Shown: positions 17,121 to 27,660 of the stretch, one piece after another
Layout: every line of letters starts with the position of its first letter
How positions within the stretch are numbered: the stretch's first letter is position 1
Assembly (NCBI GenBank): GCA_903907995.1
Contig: CAIVQH010000049.1
Location: forward strand, 1 to 64,000
Direction of reading: 5' to 3'
DNA: 64,000 nt
Source: an uncultured Verrucomicrobiota bacterium
GTDB lineage: Bacteria; Verrucomicrobiota; Verrucomicrobiia; Limisphaerales; UBA9464
Notes under the pieces: generated by a model
Database searches by the model: none
What the model saw: the letters and a program-made list of their open reading frames with translations, nothing else
What the model was told of the DNA's origin: nothing
Program-made: the position numbers and the translations under genes

Positions 17121-19580
17121 ATGCCGACGATGCCCCGTTCACCACAGCAAAGCCTCCTCTGGCGATCCGCCTTGGCGTGGACGGTGTGGCTTGGCGTGAC
17201 GGTCAGCGTGAAGGCGGCGCGTCCGGTGGCAGAGGAGCCGGTCTCCTTTCGTCGCGACGTGATGGCGGTGCTGGCCAAGGCGGGTTGTGCGAGCGGTCCC
17301 TGTCACGGCAATCGCAATGGCAAAGGCGGCTTCAAGCTCTCCCTGCGCGGGGAAGATCCGGCGACGGATTACGCGACCCTCATCAATGGCCTCGCCGGTC
17401 GCCGGCTCGATTTCACCGCGCCTGCCGACAGCCTGCTGCTGCTCAAGCCGACCACCGACGTGGCGCATGAGGGCGGTGCCCGGCTGAAGAAGGGCTCGCG
17501 CGAATACGAAATCCTGCGTCGCTGGATCGCCGCTCGTTCGCCCGACGACGCCTCGGCCCCGAAGCTCACCCGCTTGGAGGTCACTCCGCGCGACGATTAC
17601 TATTACGCGCCCAGGACCAACGCGCAGATCACGGCCACGGCCGTGTTTGCCGATGGCCTCCGGCGCGATGTCACGACGCTGGCTGTTTACGAGGTGTCGA
17701 ACGTGGCCGTGGCCGAGGTTGCGCCCGATGGCCGAGTCATGCGCAAAAGCGACGGCGAGACGACGGTGCTCGTGCGCTACCTCGACCAGCAGGCGCCCGT
17801 GCGGCTGGCCTTTGTCCCGCGACACCCTGAGTTTGCCGCGCGCAAGTTTCCGCAGCCGGCCAATGCCGTGGACGAGCAGGTGTACGCCAAGCTGAAGCAG
17901 CTGCGGCTGAATCCCGCCGGCCCCTGCACTGACGAGGTGTTCCTGCGCCGCGCCTATCTAGATCTGCTGGGCATTCTGCCGACCGCGGATGACGCCCGCG
18001 CCTTTGTCGCTGACACTGCGAAAGACAAGCGCGCGAAGCTGGTGGACACGCTGCTGGAGCGGCCCGAGTTCGCCGAGTCCTGGGCCATGAAGTGGGCCGA
18101 CCTCTTACGCCTCGACGAGCGCACGCTGGACCGTAAGGGCGCGCGGCTCTTCTACGACTGGCTGCGGACCTCCATCGCTTCGCACGAGCCGATCGACCAG
18201 TTTGCTCGCAAGCTGGTTTCCGCCCGGGGCAGCACCTACGCGAATCCGGCGGCGAACTACTACCGCAACCTCCGCACGCCGGTGGAACGCGCCGAGGCCG
18301 CCGCCCAGGTGTGGCTCGGCACGCGCCTCCAGTGCGCCCAGTGCCATAACCATCCCTACGAGCGCTGGACGCAGGACAATTACCACGACTGGACGGCCCT
18401 GTTTGAGCGCGTGGATTTCCAGGTGCTGGAGAACCGCCGACAGGACGAAAACGACAGCCACGAGTTCAAGGGCGAACAGGTCGTGTTCGTGAAGAATTCC
18501 GGCGAACACCAGAACCCGCGCACCAAGAAGACCTCGGTGCCGCGCTTCCTCGGGGTGCCGACGCCGGTGGGCGAATGGGCCAAACAGAACGCTGCCTTGG
18601 TCTCGACGGCCGCCACTCCCTCTCCCCTCAACGGGGAGAGGGGTGCGATTGCCAGTGGGCGTGCGTCTTCGCCCTCACCTCACCCTACCCTCTCCGCTCC
18701 CTCCGGGAGCGGAGAGGGCAAGGCATCGGCGGTTCCGGCAATCTCTGGCATCGCCTGGCCCACGAATGCGATCACGGGCCCGACGGACCTCGACGCGTTG
18801 GCAGCGTGGCTCACTTCCACCAACAACCCGCTCTTCGCGCGCTCACAGGCAAACCGCATCTGGTTTCACCTGATGGGCCGTGGGCTGGTGGACCCGATCG
18901 ACGACTTCCGCTCGACGAATCCGGCGTCGCATCCGGCGCTGCTCGACGTGCTCACGGCGGAGCTGGCGAAGTCCGGCTACGACCTGCGGCATGTCATCCG
19001 GCTGGTGATGAGCTCGCGGACCTATCAGGCCTCCTCCGAACCGACGAAGGGAAGCGAGGATGACATGGTGAACTACTCCCATAACATCGTTCGCCGCCTC
19101 ACCGCCGAGCAATTGCTCGATGCACAGAGCGAAGCGGCGGGTGTGCCGCTGGAGTTCGCCGGCTTTCCCGATGGCACCCGCGCCGGCCAGATGCCGCTGC
19201 TGAAGACGGGTGCGCGCCGCAAGAGCAGCCCGCTCGACCAGTTCCTGGTCGCCTTCGGCAAGCCGCCCCGCCAGACACCCAGCGAATGCGAGCGCTCCAG
19301 CGAGCCGACGATGACCCAGGCCTTCGCACTCATCAGCGGTCCGACCGTGCAGGATTTTATCGGCGAAAAGGACAACCGCCTGGCTCCGCTACTTGCCTCC
19401 GGCAAGCCGGCCGGTGAGCTGGTGAACGAGCTGTTCTGGAACGTCCTGACCCGCGCCCCGAGCCAGCCTGAGTCGGAGAAGCTGGTGGCATTGCTCGACA
19501 CCGCACCCAACAAGCGGGCGGCGCTGGAGGACATCCTCTGGGGCCTGCTGAACGCGAAGGAGTTTGTGCTGCGGAAATAG
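17121..19580 (+). CDS. DUF1549/DUF1553 domain protein with N-terminal cytochrome-like region
   Basis: Large exported PVC-group protein (819 residues from the ATG at 17121; an ATG at 17130 is equally possible). After a signal segment comes a planctomycete-cytochrome-like region with GCASGPCHG and GGFKLSLRG, a Big_2-like strand region (LEVTPRDDYYYAPRTNAQIT) and DUF1549 (VDEQVYAKLKQL, FLRRAYLDLLGILPTADDA, CAQCHNHPYERW). DUF1553 follows (NPLFARSQANRIWFHLMGRG, SSRTYQASS). Heme CxxCH motifs suggest redox activity, and the family is linked to sulfated polysaccharide use in Planctomycetes. Residues about 497-535 are encoded by a palindromic repeat inserted in frame. It pairs with the DUF1501 gene downstream. 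Confidence 0.88.
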   Translation: MPTMPRSPQQSLLWRSALAWTVWLGVTVSVKAARPVAEEPVSFRRDVMAVLAKAGCASGPCHGNRNGKGGFKLSLRGEDPATDYATLINGLAGRRLDFTAPADSLLLLKPTTDVAHEGGARLKKGSREYEILRRWIAARSPDDASAPKLTRLEVTPRDDYYYAPRTNAQITATAVFADGLRRDVTTLAVYEVSNVAVAEVAPDGRVMRKSDGETTVLVRYLDQQAPVRLAFVPRHPEFAARKFPQPANAVDEQVYAKLKQLRLNPAGPCTDEVFLRRAYLDLLGILPTADDARAFVADTAKDKRAKLVDTLLERPEFAESWAMKWADLLRLDERTLDRKGARLFYDWLRTSIASHEPIDQFARKLVSARGSTYANPAANYYRNLRTPVERAEAAAQVWLGTRLQCAQCHNHPYERWTQDNYHDWTALFERVDFQVLENRRQDENDSHEFKGEQVVFVKNSGEHQNPRTKKTSVPRFLGVPTPVGEWAKQNAALVSTAATPSPLNGERGAIASGRASSPSPHPTLSAPSGSGEGKASAVPAISGIAWPTNAITGPTDLDALAAWLTSTNNPLFARSQANRIWFHLMGRGLVDPIDDFRSTNPASHPALLDVLTAELAKSGYDLRHVIRLVMSSRTYQASSEPTKGSEDDMVNYSHNIVRRLTAEQLLDAQSEAAGVPLEFAGFPDGTRAGQMPLLKTGARRKSSPLDQFLVAFGKPPRQTPSECERSSEPTMTQAFALISGPTVQDFIGEKDNRLAPLLASGKPAGELVNELFWNVLTRAPSQPESEKLVALLDTAPNKRAALEDILWGLLNAKEFVLRK
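18618..18718. repeat. Palindromic repeat inserted inside the DUF1549/DUF1553 coding sequence
   Basis: Two perfect hairpins lie inside the reading frame: CCCTCTCCCC / GGGGAGAGGG (18618-18642, loop 5 nt) and CCCTCTCCGCTCCC / GGGAGCGGAGAGGG (18688-18718, loop 3 nt). They encode a Ser/Pro/Gly-rich stretch (TPSPLNGERG, then SPHPTLSAPSGSGEG) that does not resemble the domains on either side. The reading frame is kept. Confidence 0.85.
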
Positions 19581-19585
19581 TGGCG

Positions 19586-19972
19586 ATGAACCCGACCCCA
19601 CAACGTGTGGAAGCAGAAATTCCAGGGCCAATTGTCCGTGGTGCCCGACGGCGGTGGCGACTTTTCGGCCGCTTGGAAACGGAGCGGCGTTTCTGGCCAT
19701 TGTTCAGGCTCTGGCTTCTGCCGGTTGGTGCGATAGTGCTGTTGATTAGTTTAGTCAGTGGGTTTGCTGCGTGGCAGGGCAGCGATACGGTCAAAGTGGG
19801 TGGTGGCGCGGTGCATGGCTGGCGTGGGTTTGTCGCCGCCATGAGGATGGTTCCGCCTTTCATCCTGATGATCACCTTTGTGATCACAGGCTGCCTATGG
19901 ATGGAATGGAAGCTGCGGACTCTGTTCCGAGCGATTATGCAGCGTTTGTTCGGTAACAAGCAGAGCCAATAA
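19586..19972 (+). CDS. Small two-helix membrane protein
   Basis: 128 residues, function unrecognised. A basic N-terminus (RGARRRWRLFGRL) precedes a first membrane segment (WLLPVGAIVLLISLVSGFAA) and a second one (VPPFILMITFVITGCLWM), with a basic C-terminal tail. It lies between the DUF1549/1553 and DUF1501 genes, 5 nt after the first and 19 nt before the second, so it is probably co-transcribed and could anchor or assist those proteins (inference). Confidence 0.6.
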   Translation: MNPTPQRVEAEIPGPIVRGARRRWRLFGRLETERRFWPLFRLWLLPVGAIVLLISLVSGFAAWQGSDTVKVGGGAVHGWRGFVAAMRMVPPFILMITFVITGCLWMEWKLRTLFRAIMQRLFGNKQSQ

Positions 19973-19991
19973 AATTGAACGACAAAAAGCC

Positions 19992-21401
19992 ATGAACTCC
20001 TTCGCCTGCCCCGGCTTCCATTCCGCCGAGAAGTTTTCGCGCCGCACGCTGCTCAAGGTCGGCGGGCTCGGCATGCTCGGCCTGACGCTGCCCAAGCTGC
20101 TCGCGGCCGAATCGCTCGCGCCCGGGAGCGCGGTGTCGATGCCCAAGGCCAAGGCGAAGTCCGTCATCTTTCTCTACCAGTTCGGCGGGCCTTCGCAGAT
20201 CGACATGTTCGACATGAAGCCGGACGCGTCGGACAAGTACCGCAGTCCGCACAAGCCCATCTCGTCGAGTGCCGACGGGATTCAGGTGAGCGAGCGGCTG
20301 CCGGATGTGGCGAAGGTCATGGACAAGGTGACGCTCATCCGGTCTATGACCCACAAGATGCTGAACCACAATTCGGCGAGCTATTACGCGCTGACCGGTC
20401 ATGCGCCACCGGTGGATGACATCCGCCTGCGCGACACGCTCGACCTCGCCCCGGCCTACGGCTCGGTGGTGGATGCGCTCGCGCCGATCAGCGGGGAACT
20501 GCCGACCTTCGTGGCGTATCCGCACGTCTGCCGCGACGGGGCGATCACGCCCGGCCAGCACGCGAGTTTCCTCGGCAAGCAGCACGATCCGCTGCTCGTC
20601 CTGCGCGACCCGAACGCCGCCGATTTCAGCCTGCCGGAACTGAGCCTGCCCAACGGGGTGAGCTTCGAGCGGCTGACCGCCCGCCGCGAGCTGCAGAAGA
20701 TGATCGACGGCCAGTCGCGCCTGCTCGACTACGCCAGCGCCGCCCGCGGCATGGACGCCTATTACGAGAAGGCCCTGACCATGCTGCACAGTGACAAGCT
20801 GCGCAGCGCCTTCGACCTCTCGAAGGAACCGGAGAAGCTGCGCGACCGTTACGGGCGCACGACGTACGGTCAGGGATTGGTGTTGGCGCGGCGGCTGGTC
20901 GAGGCGGGCGTGAAGTTCGTCACGGTGTATTTCAGCGACAACATCGGCGGGCAGAGCACGGACAGCGGCGGCTGGGACACGCACGGGTTCAACAACACCC
21001 ACATGTATCCCATCGTGGAGAAGTACCATCTGCCCATAACGAACCAAACGTTGCCGGTGTTCCTGAATGATCTCGACGAGCGCGGCCTGCTCGACACGAC
21101 GCTGGTGGTGTGGATGGGCGAGTTTGGCCGCACGCCGGAGCTGAACAAGCAGACCAGCCGCGACCATTGGCCGCACTGCTACACCACGTTGCTCGCGGGC
21201 GGCGGTGCGAAGCGGGGCTTTGTCTATGGTGCCAGCGACAAGCAGGGGATGTATCCCGCTGACAAGCCGGTCCGGCCGGATGACCTGGCGGCCACGGTGT
21301 TCCACCTGCTCGGCATCGACCCGCGCACCGAGGTGATGAACCACCAGCAGCGCCCGCTGCCCATCGCCGAAGGCGAAGTGGTCTCGGGTGTGATCGCCTG
21401 A
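19992..21401 (+). CDS. DUF1501 domain protein (Tat-exported, sulfatase/phosphatase-like fold)
   Basis: 469-residue protein with an N-terminal twin-arginine signal (SRRTLLKVGGLGMLGL). The body shows the DUF1501 family pattern, distantly related to alkaline-phosphatase superfamily enzymes: VIFLYQFGGPSQIDMFDMKP, GGWDTHGFNN, VVWMGEFGRTPELN and RDHWPHCYTTLLAGGG. The D, H and E residues in these motifs are likely metal ligands. DUF1501 genes pair with DUF1549/1553 genes throughout the PVC phyla, as here, and are thought to act together on the cell surface or in the periplasm. The exact reaction is not established. Confidence 0.9.
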   Translation: MNSFACPGFHSAEKFSRRTLLKVGGLGMLGLTLPKLLAAESLAPGSAVSMPKAKAKSVIFLYQFGGPSQIDMFDMKPDASDKYRSPHKPISSSADGIQVSERLPDVAKVMDKVTLIRSMTHKMLNHNSASYYALTGHAPPVDDIRLRDTLDLAPAYGSVVDALAPISGELPTFVAYPHVCRDGAITPGQHASFLGKQHDPLLVLRDPNAADFSLPELSLPNGVSFERLTARRELQKMIDGQSRLLDYASAARGMDAYYEKALTMLHSDKLRSAFDLSKEPEKLRDRYGRTTYGQGLVLARRLVEAGVKFVTVYFSDNIGGQSTDSGGWDTHGFNNTHMYPIVEKYHLPITNQTLPVFLNDLDERGLLDTTLVVWMGEFGRTPELNKQTSRDHWPHCYTTLLAGGGAKRGFVYGASDKQGMYPADKPVRPDDLAATVFHLLGIDPRTEVMNHQQRPLPIAEGEVVSGVIA

Positions 21402-21477
21402 AGCACGTTTGCCGTGGGCATCCGTTCCGTCGCCTGACGCTCCGTTCGGCGGCGGGGACAGCGCCAGCGCGCCGTCC

Positions 21478-23262
21478 CTACCCTCCCGCAGGGACCGCAG
21501 CCGGCTTTCGGGCCCAGCGCTTAAGCGTTGCTTCCAGTTCCGAGCGGCGGATGGGCTTGGTGAGGCAGTCGTCCATGCCGGAGGCGAGGCAGCGTTCCCG
21601 GCTGTCGCCCAGCACCTCGGCGGTGACGGCGACGATGGGTGTGCGCGGGGTGCGCGTGGCCATCTCGTTCTGTCGGATCTGCCGGGTGGCGTTGAAGCCG
21701 TCCACCTCGGGCAGGTGGCAGTCCATCAGGATGAGGTCGTACCGGTTCAGGCAGGCGAGGCGTACGCCCTCGGCGCCGTTGTCGGTCACCTGGCAGGACC
21801 AGCCGGCGCGCCGCAGCATCTCGAGAAGTACGCGCTGGTTCAGCTCGTTGTCTTCCACGAGCAGGGCGTGGCCGAGCACCGTCTTGGGCGGGGCGCTGAT
21901 CCGGGGCGATTCCTCTTCGGGCACCAGCGTCATTTGCGTGTGGTCGGGTGCCGGTCGCAAGGTGGGCGCAGCGCGGACCGCGTGGATGAGCGGGGCGGCA
22001 CCCAGCACGGGCTTGGTCACATCCATGACGCCGAGGCTGGCCAGCGAGCCCGGTCCCGTCGGGCGCACGCCGGGACGCCGCAGGCAAACCAGCCCGGCCG
22101 ATTGCAGCTCGGCGTCCGCGCGCAACGCCCGGGCAAACGACCGGCCGGCCTGGTCGGGGAGCTTCTCGGCAAAGACGACGGTCTGGAACGGACGGCCCGC
22201 GAGGGAGGCCTGATACAGCCGCCGCAGGGCATCCTGGGCCGTGTCGGTGGCATCCACCGCGAAGCCGGCCGCCGCGAGGTGGTTCACGATCATCTCGCGT
22301 GAGGCGGTGGACGGCTCGACGACGAGCACCCGCAGGCTGTCAGTCGCGGCCGGAGCGCTCCCGGCAGGTGCCGCCGTGCCGGACTGGCTCTCATCGGCCA
22401 GCGGCAGTTGGAACCAGAAGTCGGAACCCTGGCCGGGACGGCTGGCGAAGCCGAGCTTGCCCCCCATGAGCTCGACCAGCCCCTTGGAAATGCTCAGGCC
22501 AACACCCTCAGTACCCAGCTGGCGGGCGGAGAAACCATTGGCCGTGGCCGACTGGTTGAACAGGCGGGCCTGGGCTTCCGGGGTAATACCGCAGCCGGTG
22601 TCGCTGACGGTGCATTTGAGCATCCCAAAGAGAATTTCCACGCGCACCACAATCTGGCCTTCGGAGGTGAAATTGACCGCGTTGCTGAGCAGGTTCAGCA
22701 GCACCTGCCGGGTGCGCGCCGCATCGGCATGCACGCGCAGGTGCGGATTCGGACCAAGGTTGTGGGCCAGCTCCAGGCCCTTTTCCGCGCTCCGCTGGGC
22801 AAACAGCTCCATGGCCGGCAGCAGGATCTCCGTGAAATCGAAGGACGCGGCGTGCAGTTCCAGCTGGCCATCCTGCAGACGGGCGTAGTCGCTGATGTCA
22901 TTGAGCAGGGCGACCAGCACCTCGGCGGACTGGCGCACGTTCATCGCAAACTCGCGCTGGTCGGCCAGCAGGGCCGTTTCGAGCAGCAGTTCCGTGTAGC
23001 CGATGATGCCGTTGAGCGGGGTGCGGATCTCGTGATTGACGACGGTGAGCAGCTCCCGGCGCGCCGGGGTCAGCGGTTCGGGCGCGGGCGTGCTCTCGGG
23101 GGCGGGCGGTGGGGTCGCCGGCGGTGGCTTCGCCGGGCGAGCATCGGATTTCGAAGGCTGCCAAAGGGCGCGAAGCAGCCAGCCCAGACTGGCGCCGAGA
23201 ACAATCAACACCAGCCCGGCAGCCCAGAGTGGCCAGGTGGAGTTGGCTGTCTGATCAAGCAT
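21478..23262 (-). CDS. Hybrid histidine kinase with pseudo-receiver and receiver
   Basis: 594-residue kinase with no sensor domain beyond one membrane helix (about 13-32) and a Pro-rich linker. HisKA has His77 in [16 protein letters not shown]. The HATPase shows NLLSNAVNFT, DTGCGI and GVGLSISKGLVELMGG. The first receiver-like domain (LRVLVVEPSTASREMIVNHL) has VVFAEKL where the phospho-acceptor Asp should be, so it is probably inactive. The last domain is a normal receiver (VEDNELNQRVLLEML, LILMDCHLPEVDGF). It lies downstream of a larger kinase with the same catalytic layout, so it is probably a duplicate of that gene's C-terminal half. The start is the ATG three codons in; 23271 is an alternative. 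Confidence 0.86.
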   Translation of the reverse strand: MLDQTANSTWPLWAAGLVLIVLGASLGWLLRALWQPSKSDARPAKPPPATPPPAPESTPAPEPLTPARRELLTVVNHEIRTPLNGIIGYTELLLETALLADQREFAMNVRQSAEVLVALLNDISDYARLQDGQLELHAASFDFTEILLPAMELFAQRSAEKGLELAHNLGPNPHLRVHADAARTRQVLLNLLSNAVNFTSEGQIVVRVEILFGMLKCTVSDTGCGITPEAQARLFNQSATANGFSARQLGTEGVGLSISKGLVELMGGKLGFASRPGQGSDFWFQLPLADESQSGTAAPAGSAPAATDSLRVLVVEPSTASREMIVNHLAAAGFAVDATDTAQDALRRLYQASLAGRPFQTVVFAEKLPDQAGRSFARALRADAELQSAGLVCLRRPGVRPTGPGSLASLGVMDVTKPVLGAAPLIHAVRAAPTLRPAPDHTQMTLVPEEESPRISAPPKTVLGHALLVEDNELNQRVLLEMLRRAGWSCQVTDNGAEGVRLACLNRYDLILMDCHLPEVDGFNATRQIRQNEMATRTPRTPIVAVTAEVLGDSRERCLASGMDDCLTKPIRRSELEATLKRWARKPAAVPAGG

Positions 23263-23378
23263 GCGACACACCAGTTTAGCGCGGCAAAACGCAGCCTCAA
23301 CCGTGCGAACACCAAGTATTTCCCGTAAGCACGAGCCGTTGCAATTCGCAATGTGACCGGAAAGTCACCTTAGGAGCG

Positions 23379-26300
23379 TTAACCGCCCGAGCCGTCGTCT
23401 GCTGGGGGATCCGTGGCCTCCGGGCCGGCGAAACTGGCACCGGATACCAGGCGTTCGATGGCGGCTTCCAGCTCGCTGCGCCGGAACGGCTTGAGCAGGC
23501 ATTCGTCCATGCCGTCCGCCTGGCAGTGCCCATTCCGGTTGGCCATCGGGTCGGCCGTCACCGCGATGATCGGGGTGCGGTCCCAGCCGGCGGCCCCCTC
23601 GGCTGCACGGATGCGCCGGGTGGCCTCGAAGCCGTCGACCGTGGGCATGTGGCAGTCCATGAGGATGAGGTCGAAGCGAAACCCGGTGGCGAGGTTCACC
23701 GCCATTTCGCCGTCGGTGGCGAAGTCGCAGCTCCAGCCGAAGCGGCGGAGCATTTCGGCCAGCACGGTGCGGTTCAATTCGTTGTCCTCGGCGATGAGGG
23801 CATGGAACCGGGTGGAGGATACCGGCAGGCCGCCCGTCAATGCCGTGGAAGCCGCGGCCGGCTGGGCGGTGTGCGCGCTGGCCTGGAGCACGGCCTGAAT
23901 GAGCAAGGTCGGGCGCAGCACCGGTTTGCCCAGCTCGACCACGGTCCCATCGGTCAGCGGCAGTTGCTGCGACCGCACGCCGGGCTGGTGCAGGCGCACG
24001 ATGCCCAGCCGGGCCAGCGCGGGCATCGTTCGGATGGTGGCGGTGAACTCGAAGGCGTCAAAATCGCCCAGCTGCTCGGCGATCACGACGGCTTGGAAAG
24101 GCCGGCCGGATTCCGCCGCCGCCCGCAACTGGGTCAGGGCCGCCTGGCCGTTCAGGGCGGTTTCGACCTGCATCCCCCCGATCTTGAGGTGCGAGACCAG
24201 CATGCGCCGGCCGATCTCCGCCGGTTCGACCACTAGGACGCGGTGATCCTTCGCGACCGACGGCAGTTTCTGGTAGGTGGTGGGATCGCTCTCCGACCCG
24301 GGCGGCAGGGTGAACCAGAAGCTGGAGCCGCTGCCGGCCTCGCTATGCAGTCCGATGCCGCCTCCCATCAGCTCCACCAGGCGCTTGGCGATGGCCAGTC
24401 CCAGCCCGGAGCCGCCGAAGCGTCGGGTGATGCTGCCATCTACCTGGGTGAAGCGGTTGAAGAGCCGGCCCTGGGCTTCCGGGGCGATGCCGATGCCGGT
24501 GTCGGACACGGTGCAGCGGAGCATCGGGGCCGGGCCTTCCGTCAGGTCGATTTTTACCAGCACGTGACCGGAGTGGGTGAATTTGACCGCGTTGCCGGCC
24601 AGATTGATGAGCACCTGACGGGCGCGCACCGGGTCGGCACGGACGCGAATGCTGCGCTGGGGCGGGGCCTCGTAGGCGAGCTCAAGGCCCTTTTCATTGG
24701 CGCGGGCGGCCAGCATCTCCAGCACCTCGATCACGATCTCCCGGAAATCGAATACCGTGACGTTCAGCTGCAAATGCCCCGCCTCGATGCGCGAGAAGTC
24801 GAGGATGTCGTTGATGAGCGACAGCAGCAGCTCGCCCGACTGGCGCACGGCCTGCACGAATTCGCGCTGCTCCGAACCGAGCGGCGAATCCAGCAGCAGG
24901 TCGCTGTAGCCGATGACGCCATTGAGCGGCGTGCGGATTTCGTGGCTCATCGTCGCCAGGAACTCGCTCTTGGCCTCGCTGGCGGCGTCGGCGGCCTGCT
25001 TGGCCTGCTCCATGGCCTCGGCGCGGGCGCGGGCGCTGGCCAGCTGCTCCGAGTGCTGGCGGCGTTCGGCCTCCCGACGGGACCGTCGGCGCTGTCCGGC
25101 CCACATGACCGCCCCGCCCAGCCCGGCGATGAGCCCAACCCCGACCGCCTGGAACCAGCCCGTCTGCCAGAAAAAGGGTTGCACCACGAAGTCCAGGCCG
25201 GCGGGGTGTCCGCGCCACTGGCCGTCCTTGTCGGCGGCGCGCACCTCGAAGCGGTAGTGGCCGGGCTTGGGATCGATCAGCTCGGTTTCCCAGGCGTGCT
25301 GGGAGTCGGGCACGCCGACCCACTCATGCTCGTCGGGGAGGATGCGAGTCTGGAAGCGGGTGCGCTCCGGGGTGCCGAGGTTGAGGGCGGCGTAATGCAT
25401 CTGCAGCCGCTTGGTACCGGCTGGGATTCGGAGCGTTTGGTGCGGGTCCGGCTGGTCGAACAGGCGAGAATCCGCCTGCACCCGCTCAATGATCACCGGG
25501 GGCGGGGCGGGGCGGGGCGGAACCTGGTCCGGGTCAATCATCACGACGCCCTTCATCGTGGAAAACCAGAGCCGGCCGTCGTAGCCGCGGTCCGCCAGGT
25601 TGCTCATCATCCGCCGGCACTGGTTGCTCGCGAGGCCGTCGGCCCGGTCCAGCATCAGGCAGTCCAGCTCGGTGGCCTGGCCGGCGGCGACCCGGTCGAG
25701 CGAGTCGCGCCGCACGCGGATGATGCCATCGTCCGTGCCCAGCCAGAGGTCGTACTCGTTGTCCTCGACAATCGCCACGACGGCGATTCCCGGCAACCCG
25801 TTCGTGACGCCGAAAACCGTGGTGCGGTTGGTCTGCCAGTGGATGAGCTGACCATTCTGGGTGCCCAGCCAGATGCCGTCATCCCGGGCGGCCTGCAGGG
25901 CGGTGAACGAGTCGCCCGGGGCGAGCCGGGGCAGGGGAGCCGGGCGGGCCTGCCCATCCCGCCAGGCACGGACAGCGCCGCCCTCGGTGAGCAGCCAGAT
26001 CGTACCCACGCCGTCTTCGCTCATGACTTCGATGTCGGTGCCGTTGGTTCCCCGGGGAACCAGGCCGGCTTCCGTGCCGAACTGCCGCCAGCGGCCGGCC
26101 TCATGGGAGAAGAGATTGCCTTCGCTGGCCACCCACAGCCGGCCGGCGGAATCGTACAGCAGTGCGTCCACCGTCGATTTGTCGAGGCCGGGCAGCGGCA
26201 CATGCTCGAGCTGCCCGCCCTGCTGGCGGTAAAGCCCTTCCGTGTAGAGCCCATACCAAGTCGGCCCCTGGGGCTCCGTGGCGACAGCGAACACCCAGGA

Positions 26301-27455
26301 ACCCGCATTGAGCCCCCGATCACCGCTGATCAGGGGTGGCTCAAAGTGTCCGTTGCGCAGGGTTTGCACGCCACTGCCGTGGGTCGCCACCAGCAGCGAG
26401 CCGTCGGGCTGGGGCATCAGGGTGTTGACGACACTCTGGATCAGGCCGGCATCCTCGTCGAACACCCGCACCGTGCGCTGGCGCAGCCGTGTGACGCCGC
26501 CACCATTCGATCCCACCCAGAAATTGCCCTCGTGGTCCTTGATGACTGACGTCAGGGCGTTGTTCATCAGGCCGTCGGCGGTGGTGCCCCGGATGACCGA
26601 GCCATCGGGGTACAGCACGGCCAGCCCGCGGCTGTAAGCGGTGATCCACAGGCGGCCGAAGCGGTCTTCATGGAGGCAGGTGACTCCGCCCAGATTGGTG
26701 GGCAGATCCCATTTTCGCTCCCACTGGCCGGCGCGCCATTTGCGGATGAGCTTGGTATCCGCGAGCCATATCCCGCCATCCGTGGACGGTGCGATCGCGA
26801 GCAGGGACGTGGCCTTGGCCTCACCGGGCCCGATCACGGTCTGCCAGCTAGTACCCTGCTGCCGGGTCAATTGGCTGTCCCCCATCACCCATAGGGCACC
26901 CTGGGTGTCGCGGGTCAGGGCGGAGGGCTGATCCTTGCCGGCGGGGGGCCAGGGCACCGCTTCGAAATGGTCGTTTTGAAAACGGAGCAGGCGGTCCGTG
27001 GCCCGGGCAAAGAGCTGTCCTTGTCCGTCAAACACCAGCGACGTCATGAACGAGTTGGGCACCCCCCGGCTGGGCCCAGATTCCTCCCATCTGCGCCCCT
27101 GCCGCCGGAAGACGGCACCCGATCCCCCGCACCATAGGTCCCCCGTGGGCGACAGGGTCAGGGCCACGCAGCCGGCCGCGAGGTTGGTGGAACCTTCCTC
27201 CTCGACCATGCGGAACTCGTGCCCGTTGAAGCGGGTCAGCCCGCGGAAGGTACCCACCCAGAGATATCCGTCGGCAGACTGCAGCAGCGTCTTCACGGCC
27301 GGATAGGGCAGACCTTCCTCAGTCCCCCAGGTGCGGACCAGAAATTCCTCGCCCAACCGCCGGGCCGGTGCTTCCGCAGCCAGGGCGGCAATCGCGCTGA
27401 AAAACAGCAGGAGGCTGAGCAGGCCGCCCGGCAGGGGGGCGGTCGGGGTTTTCAT
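23379..27455 (-). CDS. Reg_prop hybrid histidine kinase
   Basis: One-component-like sensor of 1,358 residues. A signal peptide precedes about fourteen two-component-propeller (Reg_prop) repeats that form a periplasmic double propeller ([38 protein letters not shown]). A Y_Y_Y domain, a membrane helix and a coiled coil follow. Next come HisKA ([20 protein letters not shown]), HATPase ([28 protein letters not shown]), a degenerate receiver lacking Asp (VVIAEQL) and a normal receiver ([14 protein letters not shown]). No AraC-type output domain is present, unlike the Bacteroides HTCS proteins. The ligand is often a glycan fragment in related sensors. The gene is divergent from the methyltransferase gene, and the shorter kinase follows it. 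Confidence 0.88.
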   Translation of the reverse strand: MKTPTAPLPGGLLSLLLFFSAIAALAAEAPARRLGEEFLVRTWGTEEGLPYPAVKTLLQSADGYLWVGTFRGLTRFNGHEFRMVEEEGSTNLAAGCVALTLSPTGDLWCGGSGAVFRRQGRRWEESGPSRGVPNSFMTSLVFDGQGQLFARATDRLLRFQNDHFEAVPWPPAGKDQPSALTRDTQGALWVMGDSQLTRQQGTSWQTVIGPGEAKATSLLAIAPSTDGGIWLADTKLIRKWRAGQWERKWDLPTNLGGVTCLHEDRFGRLWITAYSRGLAVLYPDGSVIRGTTADGLMNNALTSVIKDHEGNFWVGSNGGGVTRLRQRTVRVFDEDAGLIQSVVNTLMPQPDGSLLVATHGSGVQTLRNGHFEPPLISGDRGLNAGSWVFAVATEPQGPTWYGLYTEGLYRQQGGQLEHVPLPGLDKSTVDALLYDSAGRLWVASEGNLFSHEAGRWRQFGTEAGLVPRGTNGTDIEVMSEDGVGTIWLLTEGGAVRAWRDGQARPAPLPRLAPGDSFTALQAARDDGIWLGTQNGQLIHWQTNRTTVFGVTNGLPGIAVVAIVEDNEYDLWLGTDDGIIRVRRDSLDRVAAGQATELDCLMLDRADGLASNQCRRMMSNLADRGYDGRLWFSTMKGVVMIDPDQVPPRPAPPPVIIERVQADSRLFDQPDPHQTLRIPAGTKRLQMHYAALNLGTPERTRFQTRILPDEHEWVGVPDSQHAWETELIDPKPGHYRFEVRAADKDGQWRGHPAGLDFVVQPFFWQTGWFQAVGVGLIAGLGGAVMWAGQRRRSRREAERRQHSEQLASARARAEAMEQAKQAADAASEAKSEFLATMSHEIRTPLNGVIGYSDLLLDSPLGSEQREFVQAVRQSGELLLSLINDILDFSRIEAGHLQLNVTVFDFREIVIEVLEMLAARANEKGLELAYEAPPQRSIRVRADPVRARQVLINLAGNAVKFTHSGHVLVKIDLTEGPAPMLRCTVSDTGIGIAPEAQGRLFNRFTQVDGSITRRFGGSGLGLAIAKRLVELMGGGIGLHSEAGSGSSFWFTLPPGSESDPTTYQKLPSVAKDHRVLVVEPAEIGRRMLVSHLKIGGMQVETALNGQAALTQLRAAAESGRPFQAVVIAEQLGDFDAFEFTATIRTMPALARLGIVRLHQPGVRSQQLPLTDGTVVELGKPVLRPTLLIQAVLQASAHTAQPAAASTALTGGLPVSSTRFHALIAEDNELNRTVLAEMLRRFGWSCDFATDGEMAVNLATGFRFDLILMDCHMPTVDGFEATRRIRAAEGAAGWDRTPIIAVTADPMANRNGHCQADGMDECLLKPFRRSELEAAIERLVSGASFAGPEATDPPADDGSGG

Positions 27456-27660
27456 CGTTCTACATGTGTCACGGGCCGGGCCGAAGCCCGCAAGCGGCAA
27501 ATGCGGCTTTTGCCAGATTAAAGTATTAGAATGCCAATTAATATGTTAATCCTGCCGCCGTCGGGGCGGATGTTTCAGGGGGCGCCGGACCCGGGCGCGG
27601 ACGCCATGTCACCCATGCAGCGGCAAAAATGCCGTTTCGCTTGAGGACATTTCCGGTGGC

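Noticed and set aside
24243-26549. A 768-codon open frame on the plus strand opposite the Reg_prop hybrid kinase
   Set aside because: The minus-strand frame shows complete kinase and propeller motifs; the plus-strand frame has no recognisable motif and typical GC-shadow composition.
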